DNA of 64,000 nucleotides from Pseudomonas oligotrophica (GTDB lineage Bacteria; Pseudomonadota; Gammaproteobacteria; Pseudomonadales; Pseudomonadaceae): assembly GCF_021726475.1 (NCBI RefSeq), contig NZ_JAKJRU010000002.1:248001-312000 (forward strand). Reading direction: 5' to 3'. The position numbers and the translations under genes are program-made. Below, one piece after another: positions 59,690-64,000 of the stretch. Below the pieces are notes generated by a model. That model was not told where the DNA came from, did no database searches, and was given only the letters and a program-made list of their open reading frames with translations. Positions within the stretch are counted from its first letter, which is position 1. The number at the start of each line of letters is the position of its first letter.

Positions 59690-60847
59690 CTAAAGCCGCG
59701 CGTCGGCCAGCACCTTGGCGACGGCCGCGAATCGCTCGCGCTTCAGCGCCTCGCCGAGTTCGGCTGCGCGATGGCCGCGCGCGATCAGCGGCGCGGCCGA
59801 TACCTCACGCGCCGCGCGTGCCGCGCTTCGCAACAGCTCCGTCGGGCACCGACCCGGCCCCCAGAGCGCGGCATCGGCGAGGATCTGGCAGGCGTCGAGG
59901 AAGTGCTCGAAACGTTCCGGGCGCCGGTAGATATCGAAGTGCTGCAGCAAATCGAACAGCGCCGCGGCGGACAGCTGCCCGGTGTGCTGCGCGATGGGGC
60001 CGAAGCGGGCCGTCAGCAGCGCCAGCTCCTGGCAGTCGCGTGGCGCCTTGCTGCGCTGGTTGACTGCTTCGGCCAGCGCCGTCGAATCACCGGCCGGGTC
60101 GGCCAGCGGGGCGAGCAGGCAGGCCCAGCGCACCGCCAGCGGCTGCTCGCGGCGGGCGCACTCGCGCAGGGCTTCCAGCAGGTGCGTGGTGCAGTCGCCT
60201 CCGGCGAGGCGGGCCTGCAGTTCGGCGAAGAGTTCGGCCAGCGCGCCGCAATCGAGCAGCACCTGCACGAAGACGTCCGGGCGCGGCTCCATCAGCGCGC
60301 GGGAGATTTCCTTCCAGCTGCGCTCGGGCGTCAGCGCCTGCAGCTCGCCCGAGCGCGACAGCTGGCGCATCAGCTCCAGCGTTGGCGGCGCGATGCGAAA
60401 GCCGAGCTCGGCATAGCGCGCCGCGAAGCGCGCCACGCGCAGCGCCCGCAGCGGATCTTCGGCGAAGGCCGGGGCGACGTGCCGCAGCCATTTCTGCGCC
60501 AGGTCGCGCTGGCCGTGGTAAGGATCGATCAAGCGGCCGTGCTCATCCTCGGCGATGGCGTTGATCGTCAGGTCGCGGCGCTGGAGGTCTTCCTCGAGGG
60601 TGACTTCGGGGCTGGCGTAGAACGTGAAGCCGCCGTAGCCGCGGCCGCTCTTGCGCTCGGTGCGCGCCAGCGCATATTCCTCGCCGGTCTCGGGGTGGAG
60701 GAACACCGGGAAATCCGCGCCCACCGGGCGAAAGCCCTGCGCCTGCATCTGCTCGGCCGTGGCGCCGACTACCACCCAGTCGGTCTCGCTCACCGGGCGC
60801 CCGAGCAGGCGATCGCGCACGGCGCCGCCAACTTTGTAGATCTGCAT
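59690..60847 (-). CDS. cca: CCA tRNA nucleotidyltransferase
   Basis: Adds or repairs the 3'-CCA of tRNAs. 385 residues. [16 protein letters not shown] and [15 protein letters not shown] are class II nucleotidyltransferase motifs; [17 protein letters not shown] and the template motif [14 protein letters not shown] follow. Two oddities: the first metal-binding carboxylate position is Glu21 (SETDWVVVG) where E. coli has Asp, and the C-terminal region where E. coli carries an HD phosphohydrolase shows no HD pair ([11 protein letters not shown]). Start 60847 from the family N-terminus. Confidence 0.9.
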   Translation of the reverse strand: MQIYKVGGAVRDRLLGRPVSETDWVVVGATAEQMQAQGFRPVGADFPVFLHPETGEEYALARTERKSGRGYGGFTFYASPEVTLEEDLQRRDLTINAIAEDEHGRLIDPYHGQRDLAQKWLRHVAPAFAEDPLRALRVARFAARYAELGFRIAPPTLELMRQLSRSGELQALTPERSWKEISRALMEPRPDVFVQVLLDCGALAELFAELQARLAGGDCTTHLLEALRECARREQPLAVRWACLLAPLADPAGDSTALAEAVNQRSKAPRDCQELALLTARFGPIAQHTGQLSAAALFDLLQHFDIYRRPERFEHFLDACQILADAALWGPGRCPTELLRSAARAAREVSAAPLIARGHRAAELGEALKRERFAAVAKVLADARL

Positions 60848-60959
60848 GATCACCTCCGTTGGCCGCGGAGGATAAGGCAAAGCGCCGGGCCGCGGGAATG
60901 CGGTGGCGGCGGGCCCGGCTTGCCGTTCGCCCTGATTACCGGACGAACGGGGCGCTGCC

Positions 60960-62504
60960 TCAGGCGAAGTTCATCCCCGGGAAGCGGGACTCGGCCTCGG
61001 CTTCGCTGGGGCGCGGCGGCATGTGGTGGGTGTTGACCACTTGCTCGCCCTGCATCGACTGCAGGTGCACGTCGAAGCCCCACAGGCGGTGCAGGTGCTT
61101 GAGTACCTCGCTGGTGGAGTCGCCCAGCGGCTTGCGGTCATGCTGCTGGTGACGCAGGGTCAGCGAGCGGTCGCCGCGGCGGTCGACGTTCCACACCTGC
61201 ACGTTGGGCTCGCGGTTACCCAGGTTGTACTGCGCGGCGAGCAGTTCGCGAATGGTGTGGTAGCCGCTTTCGTCGTGGATGGCGGGAATCAGCAATTCGT
61301 CCTTGCGGTCGTCGTCGAGCACGCTGAACAGCTTGAGGTCGCGGATCACCTTCGGCGAGAGGAACTGCAGGATGAAGCTCTCGTCCTTGAAGTTCTGCAT
61401 GGCGAACTTGATGGTGGTCAGCCAGTCGCTGCCGGCGATGTCCGGGAACCAGCGGCGATCCTCCTCGGTGGGTTTCTCGCAGATGCGGCGAATGTCCTGG
61501 TACATCGCGAAGCCCAGGGTGTAGGGGTTGATGCCGCTGTAGTAGGGACTGTCGAAGCCGGGCTGGTAGATCACGCTGGTGTGCGACTGGAGGAACTCCA
61601 TCATGAAGCCGTCGGTGACCAGGCCCTCGTCGTAGAGGTCGTTCATCAGCGTGTAGTGCCAGAAGGTGGCCCAGCCTTCGTTCATCACCTGGGTCTGGCG
61701 TTGCGGATAGAAGTACTGCGCAATCTTGCGCACGATGCGCACCACTTCGCGCTGCCAGGGCTCGAGCAGCGGCGCGTGCTTCTCGATGAAGTAGAGGATG
61801 TTCTCCTGGGGTTCGGCCGGGAAGCGCTTGCCGTCATCGGCGTCCTCGCCCTTGCCGGCGCTCTTCGGGATGGTGCGCCAGAGGTCGTTGATCTGCCGTT
61901 GCAGGTGTTCCTCGCGCTCTTTCTGCCGGCGGCGTTCCTCCTCGGCGGAGATCGGGTAGGGGCGCTTGTAGCGGTCCACGCCGTAGTTCATCAGCGCGTG
62001 GCAGGAATCGAGCAGGTCCTCCACTGCATTGATGCCGTGGCGTTCCTCGCACTGGGTGATGTACTGCTTGGCGAACACCAGGTAGTCGATGATCGAGCTG
62101 GCGTCCGTCCAGGTGCGGAACAGGTAGTTGCCCTTGAAGAAGCTGTTGTGGCCATAGCAGGCGTGGGCGATCACCAGCGCCTGCATGCAAATGGTGTTTT
62201 CCTCCATCAGGTAGGCGATGCACGGGTCGGAATTGATCACGATCTCGTAGGCCAGGCCCATCTGCCCGCGCTTGTAGCCTTTCTCGGTGCTGAGGAAGTG
62301 TTTGCCGTAGGACCAGTGGTGGTAGCCGATGGGCATGCCCACCGAGGCGTAGGCATCCATCATCTGCTCGGCGGTGATCACCTCGATCTGGTTCGGGTAG
62401 GTGTCCAGCGCGTAGCGTTCGGCGAGGCGGCCGATCTCGCGGTCGTAGGTGCGGATCAGCTCGAAGGTCCATTCCGAGCCGGTGGAGATGGGTTGTCTCT
62501 TCAT
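60960..62504 (-). CDS. SpoVR family protein
   Basis: 514-residue cytosolic protein of the SpoVR/YcgB family, of unknown biochemistry; named for a Bacillus spore-cortex gene but widespread in non-spore-formers. Seen: [39 protein letters not shown] and [20 protein letters not shown], with many conserved His and Tyr/Trp residues. The ATG overlaps the yeaH stop (ATGA), part of a prkA-yeaH-spoVR unit. Confidence 0.94.
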   Translation of the reverse strand: MKRQPISTGSEWTFELIRTYDREIGRLAERYALDTYPNQIEVITAEQMMDAYASVGMPIGYHHWSYGKHFLSTEKGYKRGQMGLAYEIVINSDPCIAYLMEENTICMQALVIAHACYGHNSFFKGNYLFRTWTDASSIIDYLVFAKQYITQCEERHGINAVEDLLDSCHALMNYGVDRYKRPYPISAEEERRRQKEREEHLQRQINDLWRTIPKSAGKGEDADDGKRFPAEPQENILYFIEKHAPLLEPWQREVVRIVRKIAQYFYPQRQTQVMNEGWATFWHYTLMNDLYDEGLVTDGFMMEFLQSHTSVIYQPGFDSPYYSGINPYTLGFAMYQDIRRICEKPTEEDRRWFPDIAGSDWLTTIKFAMQNFKDESFILQFLSPKVIRDLKLFSVLDDDRKDELLIPAIHDESGYHTIRELLAAQYNLGNREPNVQVWNVDRRGDRSLTLRHQQHDRKPLGDSTSEVLKHLHRLWGFDVHLQSMQGEQVVNTHHMPPRPSEAEAESRFPGMNFA

Positions 62505-63790
62505 GCTGCACCTCGCCCGGCGCTGAGGCGCCGCTGGAACAGTTCACGAAACACCGGATAGATGTCCGACGCCGAGACCAGCTGCTGCTGGGCGAAGGCT
62601 TCGGGGAAGGCCTCGCTGACCTGGTTGTACTCGTACCACAGCGCCTGGTGTTCGCGCGGGGTGATCTCCACGTAGGTGAAGTACTGCACGAAGGGCATGA
62701 TCTGGTTGATCAGGATGTCGCGGCACAGCGGCGAGTCGTCGTTCCAGTTGTCGCCGTCCGAGGCCTGGGCGCCGTAGATGTTCCATTCCGCGGCCGGGTA
62801 ACGCTCGGCCATGATCTCCTGCATCATCTTCAGCGCGCTGGAGACGATGGTGCCGCCGGTCTCGCGCGAATAGAAGAACTCTTCCTCGTCGACTTCCTTG
62901 GCGCTGGTGTGGTGGCGGATGAACACCACGTCGATCTTGTCGTAGTTCCGCTTGAGGAACAGGTACAGGAGGATGAAGAAGCGCTTGGCGACGTCCTTGG
63001 TCGCCTGGGTCATCGAGCCGGAGACGTCCATCAGGCAGAACATCACCGCCTTGGAGCTGGGGTTGGGGTGCTTGACCAGCAGGTTGTACTTGAGGTCGAA
63101 GGTGTCGAGGAACGGCACGCGTTCGATGCGGGCGCGCAGGCGCAGGATCTCCTCCTCGCAGGCCTTGATGTCGCCGAGGTTGTCCGGCTCCTCGCGCTTG
63201 AGGCGCTCCAGCTCGGCCTTGGCCTCGCGCAGCTTGCCACGACTGGAGCCGGACAGGGCGATGCGCCGCGCATGCGCCGAGCGCAGGGTGCGCACGATGT
63301 TGATCCGCGACGGGTTGCCCTCGCTGCTGATGCCGGCACGCACGGTCTTGAAGGTGTCGGCGCCGGTCAGGTGGCGCTTGACCAGGTTCGGCAGCTCGAG
63401 GTCCTCGAACATGAAGTCGAGGAATTCCTCCTGGGTGATCTGGAACACGAAGTCATCGATGCCTTCGCCGCTGTTGCTGGCCTTGCCCTGGCCGCCGCCA
63501 CTCCCACCGCCGCCCTGCGGGCGCGGGATGCGCTCGCCGGCGACGAACTCCTTGTTGCCGGGGTGAACCACCGTCTGCCGGCCGCCACGACCGTGGTGCA
63601 GCACCGGCTCGTCGATGTCCCGCCCGGGAATGCTGATCTGCTCGCCATGCTCCATGTCGGTGATGGAGCGCCGGCTGACGGCCTCTTCCACCGCCTTCTT
63701 GATGTGGCCGCGATAGCGCTGCAGGAAGCGCTGGCGGTTGACCATGCTCTTGTTCTTGCCGTTCAGACGACGGTCGATCACGTAGCTCAT
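62501..63790 (-). CDS. yeaH: YeaH/YhbH family protein (UPF0229), VWA-like
   Basis: 429-residue protein. N-terminus [20 protein letters not shown] with basic character, a Gly-rich linker ([17 protein letters not shown]), then a von Willebrand A-like domain with the metal-site motif [17 protein letters not shown] and a matching [12 protein letters not shown]. Works genetically with the PrkA kinase in the general stress and nitrogen-starvation response of E. coli and Bacillus. The GGAGGGG ribosome site lies in a small hairpin. Confidence 0.94.
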   Translation of the reverse strand: MSYVIDRRLNGKNKSMVNRQRFLQRYRGHIKKAVEEAVSRRSITDMEHGEQISIPGRDIDEPVLHHGRGGRQTVVHPGNKEFVAGERIPRPQGGGGSGGGQGKASNSGEGIDDFVFQITQEEFLDFMFEDLELPNLVKRHLTGADTFKTVRAGISSEGNPSRINIVRTLRSAHARRIALSGSSRGKLREAKAELERLKREEPDNLGDIKACEEEILRLRARIERVPFLDTFDLKYNLLVKHPNPSSKAVMFCLMDVSGSMTQATKDVAKRFFILLYLFLKRNYDKIDVVFIRHHTSAKEVDEEEFFYSRETGGTIVSSALKMMQEIMAERYPAAEWNIYGAQASDGDNWNDDSPLCRDILINQIMPFVQYFTYVEITPREHQALWYEYNQVSEAFPEAFAQQQLVSASDIYPVFRELFQRRLSAGRGAA

Positions 63791-63792
63791 AG

Positions 63793-63805
63793 GCCCCTCC
63801 GGGGC
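63793..63805 (-). promoter_or_regulatory. Hairpin over the yeaH ribosome site
   Basis: On the minus strand GCCCC GGA GGGGC directly precedes the ATG by two bases. The Shine-Dalgarno GGAGG is part loop, part right stem arm, so pairing would limit ribosome access. The 106-base prkA-yeaH gap shows no promoter that I can name. Confidence 0.45.
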
Positions 63806-63896
63806 AGCTTCATGGTGCGAGCGCACGCTGCAAGGGCAGGCGACGCCGTGGCTATCGCCCTCCCTTGCGGCATGCGGCTCGCCGCGTGCGGCTGCG

Positions 63897-64000
63897 TTAC
63901 TGCGATTTACGTACCCGCAGGTACCACTCCGACAGCAGGCGCACCTGCTTCTCGGTATAGCCGCGCTCGACCATGCGCGAAACGAAGTCGTTGTGCTTCT
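63897..64000 (-). CDS. prkA: PrkA serine protein kinase, C-terminal fragment (gene runs off window)
   Basis: Only the last 33 codons are in the window: [18 protein letters not shown], then [15 protein letters not shown] and stop. This matches the C-terminus of PrkA/YeaG, an AAA-type serine kinase of about 640 residues. It is the first gene of prkA-yeaH-spoVR. Confidence 0.9.
   Translation of the reverse strand, partial: KHNDFVSRMVERGYTEKQVRLLSEWYLRVRKSQ

Overview
The window is a contiguous, gene-dense piece of a high-GC gammaproteobacterial chromosome. The gene content and order are those of Pseudomonas in the broad sense: algZ-algR-hemCD-hemXY-dsb-algQ-algP, hemB-ppk/ppx-trxA-rho-ubiD, argS-priA-rpmE, ponA/pilMNOPQ-aroKB-damX-gltBD-hemE, and rpsU-dnaG-rpoD. 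The sequence style fits the Pseudomonas stutzeri group (Stutzerimonas), but this is an inference from memory and the species cannot be fixed here. I see no insertion sequence, prophage, integron, CRISPR array, origin or attachment site. No gap between genes exceeds about 280 bases.

Layout. (1) 1-8.1 kb: the AlgZ/AlgR two-component pair (algZ cut by the window edge), heme genes hemC-hemD-hemX-hemY, a DsbB-family protein, the anti-sigma factor AlgQ and the histone-like AlgP. (2) 8.1-14.3 kb: a TIGR02444 protein, an ABC-F ATPase, a small MscS-type channel, TerC, a LysE-type exporter, a DUF188 protein, a thioesterase and ElbB. (3) 14.5-24 kb: hemB-ppk, preceded by a convincing PHO box, facing ppx; then trxA, rho, ubiD and a flavin reductase. 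(4) 24-29.2 kb: a SPOR protein and argS, then priA divergent from rpmE. (5) 29.2-49.6 kb: a secreted nuclease, malic enzyme, PBP1A divergent from the pilMNOPQ pilus-alignment operon, aroK-aroB-damX, glutamate synthase gltB-gltD and hemE. (6) 49.6-52.4 kb: a small less-conserved patch with an unrecognised 97-residue protein and a frameshifted lipoprotein gene, then trxC and metY. (7) 52.5-64 kb: tRNA-Ile2(CAU) and the rpsU-dnaG-rpoD macromolecular-synthesis unit; tsaD, plsY, folB-folK and cca; then the conserved spoVR-yeaH-prkA trio, with prkA cut by the window end.

How genes work together. Four of the genes for uroporphyrinogen and coproporphyrinogen synthesis (hemB, hemC, hemD, hemE) lie here in three separate places. 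ppk and ppx make and degrade polyphosphate and converge on one shared terminator. Type IV pilus alignment, peptidoglycan synthesis (PBP1A) and two SPOR proteins give the window a cell-envelope theme. UbiD with a flavin reductase, and TsaD, Cca and tRNA-Ile2, form smaller functional groups.

The window is overwhelmingly core genome and I found no new multi-gene system. The items most worth a second look are the PHO box before hemB-ppk, the one-base frameshift that breaks the lipoprotein gene, the altered catalytic Asp and missing HD motif in Cca, a terminator and palindrome at the start of the nuclease gene, and tandem terminators between rpsU and dnaG.
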